Notes: generated by a model from the letters alone, not told the origin. A stretch of 64,000 nucleotides of DNA from Ligula intestinalis (GCA_036362985.1 JAYGXS010000009.1:18058424-18122423); one strand, 5' to 3'. Positions 47,090-59,965 are shown, counted from the first letter of the stretch. A program made the numbers and translations.

Positions 47090-47629
47090 TGATAAAGCTA
47101 CATACAGCAATGGACAGATGATTTTAAAATTCCACTCCCACGACAAAACTGTCGTGCAGGCGTTCTCGTACTTCGCTGAAAAGTGAGTGGTACTCTTTCT
47201 TCCTATGTAAGGCTCATTGATGATTAAAATCTTCCGGAACGGTTTTTGTGAACGTTCTGAACAGTTCCGTCAGCTTCAAACTTATTTACAATTCGAGTGA
47301 TGGTAATTCGCGTTGGAAGTTTTTTTTTTAAATTACCCTCCTAAACTGTCTTTGCTCTTGAACTGCATTTCACACTTCACGAATAACTTTTCTTTCTTTG
47401 AAGTTTAGTCGAGCTGTCATAATTTTGTTCACGGATCGAACCAACAAAATAAGCAGAAACAATTTAATTATTGGCTATTTTCGATTATTTAAAATATGGT
47501 CAATATGCAGTGAAAAGACAACAAAATGATACTTGTAAATATTTTTTCATCTTTAAAATAATAAAATAATTATATACACCAAGTTAAAAATTATTTAAAA
47601 TGTGTATATATTATTTAAGACACTATGTA
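47090..47629 (-). mobile_element. Mariner-type transposon remnant with transposase N-terminus
   Basis: On the minus strand, MTARLNFKERKVIREV, a stop, NAVQEQRQFRRVI, then fragments of LPSLEL and KLTELFRTFTK. This is the DNA-binding N-terminus typical of mariner transposases. The plus-right end (AAGTTAAAAATTATTTAAAA ... AAGACACTATGTAG) matches the right end of the MITE at 14034. The left end and catalytic domain are absent. Lies next to the transposon at 45515-47054. Confidence 0.65.
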
Positions 47630-48680
47630 GTTTGGACATTGTCCGCAGGCGGCGATACTGAGGAAGCGAAGGCATTTCGCGGGTGTCTATAAACATGCAG
47701 CAGGTGAGCTAGATCTTGAACTCCAAACATTTGTACAACTTAATTCCTGTTACACAAAGGCAACTCAAGTTGCGTCCTCCAAAGTCTTGCGGCAGTAAAC
47801 TAATAGGCGCTCTTCAAAACAAGGCATGTAACAGTTCATCAAGTAATATTACGCTGTTTAGAAATACCAGAGTTTTTAAAAAAGCGGAAAATTCCGAAAA
47901 AGGCGAAATCAGGCGAACTATGTAAACTTAAGCTTGAAATCCAGCGAAAGCTTGTTCATGCAGAAAAATGCGAGTAAATAAAGCAGCACAAGTAGAATTT
48001 TGTTCGAAAATAATTGATATTTAAACTTTTCGGATACCTATCCTACCATATTATGCACAATATACCGTTTGGCCCAAGGTTTGAGTCTGTATTTCAAGAT
48101 GGTTTCATGAGAATTGCTAGTTCTTCCTTCCATTTATTAATTGATGGAGTGACGATGGACGAAGGCAACTATATATTATCTTGATTACACCAAGCAAGTG
48201 GTTAAAGATTAAGATATTTCGGGTGCTCATGAGCGGAAATGCCAGCCAGGTGGTAATATATTCAAATTGAATTGGCAACTGCAACCATAAACATACCATT
48301 GTGTGCGTTCTAAGCGATATTTCATCTTGTATAAACTTTCTTTGTAATTATTTCAAAAGCTTGAGTATGGTGAGTTTCAGATCACTCTTGGAATGGTGGT
48401 TCACACTTGACGATTTTCCGTGGTTTCAGGCGATACCATAAATAAACAACACATTTAATGTGCTTATCAAAACCTTTAAAATAAGAGCTTTCTTAAAGGC
48501 ATTTACCTAAATTAACAGGTTTGCGCACTCTTTAAAATACACCTGCCTGTTTATATCATGGCTTTATAATCACCCAAACAAGTTTACTCTCTGCCCATTC
48601 TGTTTACATTTTCTGAATTCGTTTATAATGAAATTTAGATAGAAAACGTTTGGACATCTGTTGCACATGTTTAAGCAGTG
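47630..48680. other. Gene-free AT-rich stretch
   Basis: No coding signal or recognised repeat. Confidence 0.4.
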
Positions 48681-48689
48681 AAAAGTGAC

Positions 48690-49150
48690 GCCGTGGCTCG
48701 TACGTTCATCTGCATGCTTGTTAACGGTCGTTATTTTCATTGTGGCAAAACAAATTACAGTCTTATACGTTTATTACTTAATTTGCAAGATTTTAAAATT
48801 AGCCAAATATAATTTTTTTAAAGTGCATGTGCTCTTAGTTTCCACGACAATTATGCGCTATCTCGTACTTTCACCTACCTTAATTGTATGAACGCACAGA
48901 ACAATTGTCTGTTTACTCAACAGATGTAATCAAAAAGTTTACTGTCTTTATTAAAGCTCGTTTATAGTACAACACGCAAACGCAAGAAGGCTCGGTCCGC
49001 AGCGTTTAATAGCACAGGAACCTCCTAGGATATCAAATAATGTTGGATATGGCCCAATTGGGTCCGTATTTATTCAATAAACTGGTCTAAGTTAAATTCT
49101 TTTCTATTAAACAGCATTTTGAGACTCGGTTATATACAAGAAATAAAATT
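48690..49150 (+). repeat. Unclassified repeat X, diverged partial copy
   Basis: Shares CAATTGTCTG...CAACAG, AAAAAGTTTACTGTCTTTAT, GCGTTTAATAGC, GGATATCA-A-AATGTTGGA and TTAAACAGCATTTTG in order with 54440-54665. Same orientation as the 54 kb copies. Confidence 0.6.
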
Positions 49151-49509
49151 AACAGCCTCTAATGTTTTTTAACGATACTTTTGAAGTTCGGTCTTCAAAT
49201 TTAATGAAATTACTTTTTTAACGTACTACAGCTGCCTCCTATCTGCGCATAGCTCAGCTTATCCTACCATTGCCAATGATAAAGGATTCTCGACAGAATT
49301 CAATACGTCAGGAAAATAAAACTCTTATTCCAGTGATTGCATCTTCTTCTATGCTTCACAAGTTTATTACTTAATTTTATGGTGCGAAACGTACCAGATT
49401 TGCAAAAGTAATTTTTACAAATGTAATCTGCTCTTCTTTTTGAAAACAATGCGCTTTCAAATACTTGCATTAACCGCATTTTCGTACGGGAGCAACAGTA
49501 GCTTATGTA

Positions 49510-50260
49510 GGCTCACTCATAAACCTCTAGTCTCAGCAATTTGCCCTGCAAAAACAGTGGTTATAGAGGTTTTGGGGGTAAAGAAATAGGATAGGCAGAG
49601 ACGAAAATTTTTAGAAGTAAGTGTAATGTGAAAAAAATGTAGTCGAAGTTGCTTCCTGCGGCCGCTGGGTTAAGTTGTTCCGCATGTGAATTTAAGTTGT
49701 GTGCGGCGCTTTGCGCCACGGAATACACTAATCTAACTCGAGAATGGTAAGTTGAACCTCAGATAAGTTGAAATAGACGACCTCCAAGTCATCATCTCTA
49801 TTTTTAGGACTTTCAAGAAACTTGAAATGGGACAATCAGGTTTTTCGTAATTAGTTAAACGATTAGACTGATTAGGAAAATCTACAGATATAGATCAACA
49901 ACATTTCTAAATACAATAAAATAGAAATGCGGAATTCACTAATCTAACTCGAGAATGGTAAGTTGAACCTCAGGTTAGTTGAAATAGACGATCTCCAAGT
50001 CATAATCTCTATTTTTAGGACTTTCAAGAAACCTGCAATGGGACAATCAGGTTTTTCCGTAATAAGTTAAACGATTAGACGGATTAGGAAAATCTACAGA
50101 TATAAATCAACAACACTTCTAAATACAATAAAATAAAAATGCATTTAGCAGTTATTGAAGTATATTCTACTGTCTGTCCTGATTGCACAACTATGGAACT
50201 CTGTAACCACCGTTTTTGAAGGAAAACATGTAGGGAGTAGGGATTAATGAGTGGGCTTAC
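49510..50260 (+). repeat. Interspersed repeat Y with internal tandem duplication, period about 202 bp
   Basis: 49728-49929 and 49930-50138 are near-identical direct copies (ACTAATCTAACTCGAGAATG, TCAGGTTTTTC, ATCTACAGATATA-ATCAACA). The flanks match the reverse complement of 41396-41850, which has a single unit. Confidence 0.8.
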
Positions 50261-51300
50261 ATAAGCTTCTTTTGCCCGTGAAGGCAAAACGAACTTTTCC
50301 GTTCTCTGAAGGGATAGGATTAAAACTTTGCTGGCTTTTATCATAAACAGGAGGTTTTCATCCACAGATTTCAATATCGTATGAAATTGCTTGAATATAA
50401 TAATTGTATATAAAAGGCCCAAGGCCCCGCCAATACAAGCGTAATGCTGTGGTAAAAATAAATACAAAGCTACTAATCACAAATGCTTGCGGTCATCTGT
50501 ATGAACATCTGATATGTGTAGTATGATATTCTCATTCAATCTCATCCGATTCACAACGGGCAATAATTGAAAAAAATAGTCAACAATATTTTGTAAAAAT
50601 CGTGAACTCAGAAAGGAAGTGAAAATTGGAAAAATGTTGGATTTGGCCCATGTTGGGCCACGTTTTCTCTCAACACTCTGATCTTAACTGAAATCTTTTC
50701 TAGTAGACAGCATTTTGCGCCTCAACTGGATTCAATGAACAAAACCACCAACTGCAAATGTGTTTTACACCACCCCGTTAAATGTTTTCCTTCGCATTTC
50801 ATGACTTACGCAATTAATTGCATCTTAACCAGGAAACGTAGGATATCGAAGGACACAATTTTTTAACAATTTTTATGGAAGTAAGAGCAATAACGATGAC
50901 CCCTTTGGGTAACAGCGTAGCTGCCTTTGACAAATGCAATAAGACAAAGCTTGCTGACACCAGAGATTTTAACAATGCTGCCTTATTGATACCTGCTACC
51001 TATCCCCCTTTCCCATAGCGTACCAGCTCGTTAGCAAATTAAAACTGGAACCTGTGAAGTCATTCAATCGCAAAGAATTTAAATTAAGTTTTAGCGATAA
51101 TTTAATGGCCAGAAGGACCAGGACTGGGTCCTTGATCGACGACAGGTTTCCCTCAATTATGTGAAGTCAGCCGCGTCCTATCACGAGTTAAATAAAAGCT
51201 GAAATTAATTACTGCGTGCGTCGACCCATCTCTGGTGGATCACATCGTGTAATCCAGAGTGTTCTGGCCTTACCCTCCTTTTTGTAAGGATAATGTAGGT
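50261..51300 (+). other. AT-rich stretch with a small repeat X fragment
   Basis: 50640-50790 matches repeat X (TTGG-TT-G-CCCAT, GACAGCATTTTGCGCCTCAA, ATTCAATGAACAAAACCA). Otherwise no signal. Confidence 0.45.
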
Positions 51301-51309
51301 GTAACCAAT

Positions 51310-51445
51310 AGATATGTGGCTCATTAGCCATCATCAGCTGCCCATAACCGACCCCTAGTAGTGCCTCCTACCCCAGACTCGAACGATATATCGGTTGATC
51401 AGAAGTCTAACGCTCTAAGCATTGAGCCACTGGCTCGCTGTCTTG
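51310..51445 (-). repeat. tRNA-derived SINE, minus orientation
   Basis: The minus strand has AGTGGCTCAATGCTTAGAGC (box A-like) and ATATCGTTCGAGTCTGGGG (box B-like), followed by the body with CTGATGATGGCTAATGAGCC. Same family as 5035-5180, more diverged. Confidence 0.65.
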
Positions 51446-52099
51446 CCGGAGGTATTGATACTTGTTGAATAATGTTCACCGATCAATAACAGAACTCACT
51501 CGTCCCGCGTCCTGCCATGGGACACATTCTCGAGCCCCGCCAGCAGCTGCAAAACAGCTAGTAGTCTAGGCAGATATCGTTGCCAACAAAGACAGGAGAG
51601 ACTGGATTGGCCATTCCTGACTCATTAACCATAATCATTTTCATCAGCCAGCCAGACCCAACCTCAACTAGCGCACCACAAGGAGTTCTGGTGACAAACG
51701 ACCTATTTGCTTATATGACCTTGCGAAACCATGGTCTCGTCTGGGTGGAAACCTGTAAACGATAGACATTCCTCTCTGCAGTCCTCTGTATAGTCCGCTT
51801 CTCGTTTATGCAAACGTGGTCTACTTAACATGTCCAGGTACGGTAGGTCATTAACGCATTCGATAAATACCCAGATGCAGCCTTTCAAGGAACACACGAG
51901 GGTATGTGTACCGCGTGGGCCAAACACACTCTGCTTGCATTTTCGTTTGGCAGGTCAAACCACTGGGATTTAGTGGTTTAGTTTAACCTACAATGGGCGC
52001 TATGCATGTAAAGCCTGTTTTTACCACTTGAAAGGTGGGGACGACGCCAAACTTGGTGTTACATGCAGAAAAAGTTTCAAAGCCAAGTCAATCATTTTT
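51446..52099. other. Repeat fragments, no gene
   Basis: 51515-51590 is related, inverted, to the GGCTCGAGA-TGAGCCCC repeats at 26590-26990. A second SINE-like body may lie at 51600-51650 (CATTCCTGACTCATTAACCA). No coding signal. Confidence 0.4.
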
Positions 52100-53805
52100 C
52101 CGCCTCTGTGCGCCAAATTTTGCGGAGTGGGCCGCATGAAATCCTGCCGGCCGCTTTCGATTTTTGCATCGTTAAATCAGTCCTAAAGGTCAATCGCCTT
52201 AAAGGCTGAGCCACAAAAGACCTCACTGTGAGAATTGCCGTGCTCACACACATTTTGAACGCTGCTCCTCTCCTCTCGGGCGCAGACGCACGCTCGTCCG
52301 TTTTTTAACTTCCTCCAACCTATGTCCCATTAGCTCTGTACAGAATGCACTATTGCTTTCATCGTCTCCGGAAGAAGGGGCAGTTTCTGAGATCAAATTA
52401 TATTTAAGCTGATGTTTTGAAAACATTCTCACTTCCATCATCAGAGCGTAGTGTCTGTTCGCCTGTTGGCGTCAAGTGAGTGTATCTTACCGCCAGCCGT
52501 GTGTACCTGATGCTCGCACGTCGATTTGTTGTGCCGATGGATTGCTGGTGGCTGGTTGATTTGTTCGCACTCTCGCGGGCGCCTCGATGCGATATGTAAC
52601 GTCGTTCATATGCCTTCTGAGCGTTTGAACGTTCTTCGCTCGTGGCTGCTAGCTGGTGGCCCTGTGCACTTTACTTCGCTCACCCTATTCCTCCGTTCTG
52701 AGCAGATTTTAGCCTTGTACTGAGCGCTTGGTGGGCGGAATGAGGGTCTACGGCTATGGTTACTGTACCAGTCAAATACAGTAGTCACCGCTTATTAAGC
52801 CAACGGCAAATAGGCTAAGTCACCTAGTAAGCCCAAATCAGCTTGGGCTGGAATTTTATACAGTAAAATCCGCCGGCTAATAAGCCCAGTCGCCAGCTAC
52901 AAAGCCCAGTTAGCCAACAGGATAGCGTGACATTCTCATCTCTCTGACTGCTTTTCTTAAACGTGTCACAATTTTTTTGTTTTTACGTAAAATAAAGGCA
53001 AAAAACATTCTTTTCTTGTACATAACCAAGCCCTACACATAATACAGTTCGTATGCAATGTATAGTGCCTATCCTGCGTTTGTTAATCATGAACTAGGAC
53101 TCTCCGGTTAATGCACCCGCCGCTTATTAATCCCAATTTGTTCCGGGCCCGAGGTGGGCTAAATAGTCGGAGACTACTGTACTAACGTTCGACCAGCATT
53201 CTGGCCATCTTGTCATTAACTCGGCTTACTATCCTTGCTTTCTCAAAGGCGAACGTGTGATTCTTCCGATGTATATGGTCATAGACCACAGACAGCTAAT
53301 CCTTGGGAGTGATTGCCCGTTGATGCTCATGCAATCTTGTGCCAGGGCGTCTGCCCGTTTCACCCGAACGGAGTCTACCCTTCTTTTCCTGATGAAAGCA
53401 ATAATATATCTGGACCTCGAATAGTTGCACACATTAGAATATACTAATACGCATGCCTGGCGTCCCAGTTCTTTCCTTTCAAAATGAGAGCGGGTCTAAA
53501 GATCACAGCGGCAAGGGTTTTATCTACTAACTTAAGCCATTGCGATAGGTCGACCGAAATTTCTGAACAGTCATGCATGGAGGAACGCAACTGGCATTTT
53601 TGCAGGCAATGTAATCTTAATGTTTACGCTAGAACAGCTACCGGAAACCACTTCATCTGCTTCTACTGCTGTTCGATCCTCGGAACTATTAAATTAATGT
53701 TCAAATGCCAAACTCAAGCTGCCCACCGAACTAGTGTGCCGACCAAATTAAGATGGAAATCGATGACTTTCCAGGTACGGCGCAAGGCAGTAGTAAATCG
53801 CCAAG
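52100..53805 (-). mobile_element. PLE-beta, copy B, inverted near-identical copy of copy A
   Basis: Reverse complement of 35865-37575 along its full length, with only scattered substitutions, and with the same MITE at the same site. Shares the same stop-interrupted GIY-YIG coding part. Extends to the same outer end near 53805 (GGTACGGCGCA block). Confidence 0.88.
52779..53179. mobile_element. MITE, 401 bp, copy 2, inside PLE-beta copy B
   Basis: Same length as the MITE at 36487-36887, opposite orientation, TA at 52777-52778 and 53180-53181, inserted at the homologous site. Copied with its host and not an independent insertion. Confidence 0.9.
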
Positions 53806-53934
53806 TGAGAGGGGGCTGGCTCCGACACGTTCGCGCCCGAAGGGCAACAAAAACAGACACTTCAATCACCTGCTCAAAACAGCCTCTTTTGCCGAGTCAT
53901 TCCCCGATTCAACTGCCCGCTGCTACACATTAAC

Positions 53935-54302
53935 TCAAATTTTACTTTTCACAACCTGCTGTAGGTTGTTTCCTCTTCGAAACTGAACAGAGATCGAGGC
54001 TTTGTTATGGTGAAACTTTGCCAATCCTGAAGGAGTTTTAGGCATTTTTTCTTCTGATGATTTAATGTGGGAAAAATGGTGTTGAAGCATCTGTCTGCTA
54101 AAAGCTGTTACTCCTTTGAGTAGGGGGTAAACACGTCGTGGCCTGCACAAAGCTGCTCCATTTGCGTTACATTTTGCTTCATCTGGCACACTACCGTCTG
54201 TTTTGTTTCGGATAGCTCCACAGAATATTTTTCGACATCCAGCTTAGCACGATTTTGAAAAGTGCACGGAATGAAGGTCGTTGATTCTGGCACACCCGCG
54301 TT
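53935..54302 (+). repeat. Unclassified repeat X, partial copy directly upstream of a longer one
   Basis: Matches 54745-55165 (CTGTAGGT-GTTTCC, AACAGAGAT-GAGG, TTCGACATCCAGCT, GTTGATTCTGGCACACCCGC) and stops abruptly at 54300, where the next copy begins, giving a direct repeat X-X arrangement. Minus-strand coding remnant (LPKTPSGLAKFHHNK) not recognised. Confidence 0.7.
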
Positions 54303-55340
54303 TATTGCTTATCATTAGAGTATAAAAAGTGACAAATTTGTCATAAAACATTTTGTAAACTGACTTCACTCTTCCTTCCCCGACACTAATGCGTTATCTC
54401 ATGGGTACACTTACCCCAATTTCATGAAAGCAGAACAATTTTTTCTCTTCATTCAACAGTTATAATGAAAAATTTTCTGGTCTTTCTTTATGTCTTTTTA
54501 TAGTAAAAGACGCACAATTAACAAGTTTTTTCCCTTAGCGTTTAATAGCGTATGCAATTCCTTGGATATCAGCGAATGTTGGAATTAGTCCCCATTTCGG
54601 CACATTTATTTTTCTCCCAGTATACACTGACCTGAACGGAACTCATTTCGATTAAACAGCATTTTGTGCCTCAGGTCAACCCAATGAACAAAATAAACAA
54701 ACTGAAATGCGTGCTAAATCCCTCACTCAAATTTTGACCATATATGCAAACTACTGTAGGTCGTTTCCTTTTCGAAACATTGTTAAGCACTTTAAGCTCT
54801 TGCTGCTACCAACTAAACAGAGATAGAGGATATGTTGTGGTGGGAAACTTTGCCAATGCTCGAACATGTGTAAATCTTTCTTTTTTCTGATGATTTAGTG
54901 TGCGATAAAATGGCGGTGCAGCCTCGTTAACATTCTAAACTACATAAAGAGTTGAATTATCTGTGTGTTAAAAGCAGCTACACCTTTGATGACGAGGTGA
55001 ACACTTCGCGGCCTGCGCCAAGCTGCGTTACATTTGGCTTTATCTGGCACACTCCTGTCTGTTTTGTTTCAGATAGTTCCACAAAATATTTTTCGACATC
55101 CAGCTGAAAACGATTTTAACAACCGTACGGAATGAAGTTCGTTGATTCTGGCACACCCGCGTTGCTTGTAGAAGACGTTACAACAGCGGCAGCAGCCTTA
55201 AATTCATTCAGACGTATTGCTTTGATGTGTATTTATTCACTGTTTTCTCGGGCTTTAAAGCTAAAAGATAACATGGCATTCAAGACAATTAGTTGGCATA
55301 CCAATCTGCAACTATTTATGGAAGTTAGTGTTGTATGGGT
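54303..55340 (+). repeat. Unclassified repeat X, longest plus copy
   Basis: About 1 kb, reverse complement of 39770-40830. Includes the frame MKFVDSGTPALLVEDVTTAA at 55132, which reads on into adjoining repeat T. No transposase or RT motif, no obvious terminal repeat. Confidence 0.75.
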
Positions 55341-56290
55341 GACGTGCCATGTGGTGTCACCGCCTATTTACGCTTTGTTTGAATCCCCAAGGAGTTACAC
55401 AGTTATTGTGTATAACGCCTGTAGTTGCTGTGTCGGGTGGCAGCAGTTGTACCGTTGGCGTTGTCCAGGGCTGAATGTCTGCTGCGGGACGAAGCCCGAA
55501 CCTGATGTGGACTGGCTGTATCGCAAAAAGAGTTAAAGGTAAGCTGGTTGAACCCTAACTACTGCGACCTTCCAGTCCCGGTTCCTTAGAAGAAGATAGA
55601 AGTCGTGGAGCCCAAGGCAGAAAAAGATTTTATACTGTACAGAATAAGTAGGAGAAGAGATAACAGAAGGGTTGACTCGGCCTTGGGTGAATTTCGACCA
55701 TGAGGAGTGAGAGGGAGAGCGCCGCAGCCTCGCGTCCGCCGCGCACCGGGGCGAAAGGCCTAATGAGTTCCGCCTTGCCTATTGAATAGGCTTAGTGTGA
55801 AGTCGCAGCCATCCAGGTGGACAGGCGGTCATCGATTGGCTGGTGCCTGTGCAAGGTTCGCTGCGGCGAGAAGGAGGAAGCGTACGGCTTCTGGCAGCGG
55901 TTGCCAAGTGCGCGGCGAAGAAAGGCAGGCAGCGTGAGCTAACAGCGGCAAGCTCCCACAGCTGTGTCCAGTCTGTGTTGTAACTCACTGTCCGAGATCT
56001 GACAGTTGCTTATACTTGAGTGTCAACCGCGTTCGCTTGTGGCATGATTGTGCGCCTTGGAAGAAGGTCACTTGCAGTGTGGCGCACCTAAGTGGCCCTT
56101 AAAGAACTGCGCTCGTGCGTTTGCGGCCTGGTCCAGCAGGCCATCGCGTAAAGGGGCAGTCACAGCTGAGACACAAGACCTTGCGGCAGTCTGCTGTTGA
56201 TAAAGGAATCATTGTGGCAGTCGGCCACGATGCCGCAGGGCAGCCTGCAAAGTCATGCTGGCATTCGGTTAGGCTAGGCTCCCAGCAGTT
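55341..56290 (+). repeat. Interspersed repeat T, copy 3 with extra internal segment
   Basis: Start and end match 11560-12175 and 17400-17950 (GGAGTTACACAGTTATTGTG, CGTTGGCGTTGTCCAGGGCT, CGCACCTAAGTGGCCCTTAA, GATAAAGGAATCATTGTGGC). Between about 55530 and 55960 it holds sequence the other copies lack. Confidence 0.65.
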
Positions 56291-56338
56291 AGTTTATGCG
56301 TAACGTTTTACTTACAAACCTCGAATCCCGTTAAACAG

Positions 56339-56956
56339 GTATTTTGCGGCAGTTCAACACAGAAGCTAGTACGACTGAACGCGCTCGCCGAAGAACGCAA
56401 GTATCATAAACTGTATGCCTCGGTTACCTTGTCAACAAAGGATACGAAAAGGCTGGAACTTGCTTCGAATAATCGATTCAAGAATCTAAATTCAAATTTT
56501 GAAAATCTGCGCAGTCTGCTTACTATATTTAAAATTTGCAGGATAGCAAACGAAACAGGAATTCGAGTTGACAATGCAAGTAAACATGCCAGTCCGAGGG
56601 CGTAATTGAGAAGCAGAAGAAAACTCGATTGCGAGGGAGAGAATATCGGCATGAAGATCGGCGGCGTATGTGAAGAAGTAAAACCCTCGATCCTCGTCTC
56701 CCGCACTAGTTCCTCAGAAATAACTCCAAATGCAGTCCATCAGGCCATAAACAACTTGACGGCGATGGATGAGAAGAGTAGCCTTGCTGTAGACACTCGC
56801 ATAGAGCTTGATTTTCGCATTAGTCCTGCCTTTACACGATTCCAGACTCTCCAACTTCAACGTGTATTTCCTCGTGCTCTGGCTGAGCAGCTGATATCTC
56901 ATGGTTCGTGCCAATTCCCCACGCGGGTTTTGTGGTCGAACGTTTTCGTGAGGTAG
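56339..56956 (+). pseudogene. Unrecognised protein-coding stretch, interrupted by one TAA
   Basis: One frame is open from an acceptor-like site (CGTTAAACAG at 56338) to TAG at 56954-56956, except for TAA at 56603-56605. Before it: LVRLNALAEERKYHKLYASV, RFKNLNSNFENLRSLLTIF. After it: RRKLDCEGENIGMKIGGVCE, DTRIELDFRISPAFTRF. Composition is protein-like and mixed, with 204 sense codons in total. I recognise no family. Could be a degraded gene, a mobile-element ORF, or two chance frames. Confidence 0.35.
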
Positions 56957-59794
56957 AAAATTTCGTTCCTGAGCCCTTTTAAAAATATTTTGGTAAAATA
57001 TATATTCTCCTATTTTAAATTTGTGTTTTCGAATGGATTGATTAAATATACCGTTAATAACTCTTAATTTCATCCCTTTTAGCACACTTGGACTGAGCAA
57101 ACTCGCAAAGAAGTTTCACTTGGAAGTGGTAAGGCGGTCAGTGCTTGCATTATCCATCATCAATAACTTTCAGAGGTCGTCTGTTTGACCATGACTGCTG
57201 CTCCGCTTACCATCAGCATCTTCTAGAGGTAAAAGCGTTTCGTCGTATCGAGCATCTCTTTATAGAATCCATTTCGCCAAGTTATTGATATCCAACAGCG
57301 TCCAAAATCAAAACGGCGACCTCTGCCGATGGACACGGTCGTAAGTCAGACTAGAATTACTCTGTTCTCTCTGCTGCGGATTTGATCAATAAAGGAAACT
57401 TTTAATACTATGAGATCCTGTTTCTGTTTTTCTTCACATTTAAACCCGGTAAATGTAGGTCTCTCAAACGTGTCTTCCAGACCTTATCTACCCAGCACGC
57501 CGTTGCATTTCCTCAACTTTACGCACAAGAGGTCGTATGCAAGTTTAATGACGGTGCACTTTTATATTGAAGTATAACCAGAGTCTAGAGGACAGGGTTT
57601 TTATTGACAGCCTAGCGTACTCGATGAAAACTGCAATATACCGTTTTAAATAAATCGCAATTAGTATTTGATTGCTTGAAAACAGTCTAGTTATTACTGA
57701 ATTTTTTGTTTTCGTACCATATAAGACATCTTTATTGGTAGTTAGGACGCAGTCCTAATACAAGCGAACATACGAGTCCCAGAAAGCAATGGAGAAGTAG
57801 AGGACGACTCGATCGCTGGAAGACTCAGGGCCTTTATCGATTTTTTCTGTGCGTTTAAATTTTACGGCGGAACCTTGTGACCACACAAACTGTTTCTGCT
57901 ACTGTTCTGTGAGTATGTCTCTGAAGATAAATCTGCGACGGATATCGAAACTTCAGGCAAACAAACATAGTATCCCAGCGATTGAGTTGTTTTCTATTTC
58001 TCAGGAATTCGAGTATTTTAATGTAGTTCGTGTGGAAAATAATACGAGATACGTGGGTATCATACGCAAGGTTTCGGTTAACACAGAATTATTAGACAAA
58101 TTATGATGCCTTAACATTATCTTAGGGTTGATGGACTTAAATTTCCCCCGAAATTAATCGCTCACTCGCGCGAACACAGTTTTTATTAACCCTTTGGATT
58201 TGGACCGAAAGTACATATCACACTTAGGGTTGAAGTTCGTCAGCCACATGGCAGGCCATACTTGACAGCACAAGATCTAACTAAAAACACAGACACATTT
58301 TTGCCTATATACTGTCATTGCATGGCACAGCTGCGAGAGATTCGGCGGTAGTTTCCGAGCATTCTTTGAGTACTTTCTGGTAGATATACTTATTTTAAAG
58401 TTTCAGCTTTTTAATGTCCTCCGAAAGTAGCATCTAACTTGGAATAAACCAGTACAGTAGCCGCCAAAGACCATGCAACCTTCATGATGATATTAGACTA
58501 GGTACTTTAGCGTATATTTAGTAACACTTTTTTGATTCCTTCAGTTTATTGAATACCGTGAAAGCCTTTTAGTTAGTAAAATCGCATTTCAGTTAGGTTT
58601 ATTAAGAGAAATGGTCATTTATTTTGGAGAAATTGGGAGTAGTCTCATATTGAAGAAAATTTCCTACGAAAGAGGGAACCCAACTGCACGTAAATGTCGA
58701 TTGTGCTATGAAGGAACTTTACGATGAGTGAAATGGGTATAAAAGATATCCCATCCCGAAATGGAAAAGTTTTTCCAAAATTGTTCTGATTCAAGTGAGG
58801 CCAAGTTAAAGGAATCGCATTTGTTTGCATTAACATTGATGATTTGTATTTTAAAAATTATGTTTTGCTATCCGGTGAAGTTTTGTTGCACAAAATGCAG
58901 TAACAGAAGCGTTCGTTTGAATGCATGAATAATCCCCCTTTTGACCTTGCAACAAAAACAAAATATCGAACATGATAATGCAAATTGAAGACAAAAACGG
59001 CCTTATTGAATATAAGTCGTGTAGAAATATAGTTTAGGTGTACTTTACGTTCACCTTTTGCTTTATTTTGGAAACAAAGTGGACAGAAGAATAATATGTA
59101 TTTTAAAAAACGGCAATGTATATGGCCAGTTTTTTTGGAATCGGCATAATTATATCAGAAAATGGAATAAACCCACTTTTGTGAAAAATAATCCATCAAA
59201 AAGAGCAAAGAAAGTTTTTCATCTCCAGTAAAATTGAATCGTTTATGGTCATAAAACTTAATGAAATTCTCAAAATTCTCAAATTTCATTGTGATATTAT
59301 GTTGGAAAAGGTAAATATACGCAGAAGTCGCTAGCTAAATACCTAATCAAAGTGCTTTCGAAGAGGTAACCTTTTATGGGAAGTTTTCTTATTAATCGTA
59401 GGAATAGTAGTTTCGAAACTCCACTGTGGGCAAGATTTACCCTCGACAATGTGTTTTGCTGTTTTGAGGCATTTTGTATATCAAAGACTTTGCCATACTC
59501 ATTAAAACTCATCGAAAAACACTCTATTTCGGTAAATGCCCTTTATACCTATCCTATTGAAAAGGTTTTGTTGTAAACGTCGAACAAATGCACAATTTAT
59601 AAATTTATCAATGAAGACAGTGAACACAAGGAAAATTATGACTCACTTTTTTGATGACATTCAATGAATACTTATCCAGTTAGAATAAAGTTTACCGAAT
59701 AACTTGACTTAAGAACATTTCTTTCTATATCTAGAAAGTTGCTGCTTCAAGTTTTCAATTTAACACAATATCTACATTTATTGTTCTAATTTAT
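56957..59794. other. Gene-free AT-rich stretch
   Basis: No convincing ORF, repeat protein, tRNA or exon recognised. Short open frames (for example 57849-58106) lack any recognisable pattern. Confidence 0.4.
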
Positions 59795-59965
59795 AGCTCT
59801 TTTTATGTCTCCAAAATCACGGGATTATCGAGAAAATTTTATTTTTCTGTAAAAACACTTTGTAATTCCTATAGTTCTTTTAAGTACATAATATGCCTGT
59901 TGCAGTTCATTATAATTTCTAACTTTTTCTAAATGCATTAACACTGATATTCGAGTAATGATCAA
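59795..59965 (+). repeat. Interspersed repeat V, copy 2
   Basis: Ordered matches to 20640-20810, including TATAGTTCTTTTAAGTACAT, AATATGCCTGTTGCAG and GAGTAATGATCAAAC. Confidence 0.55.
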
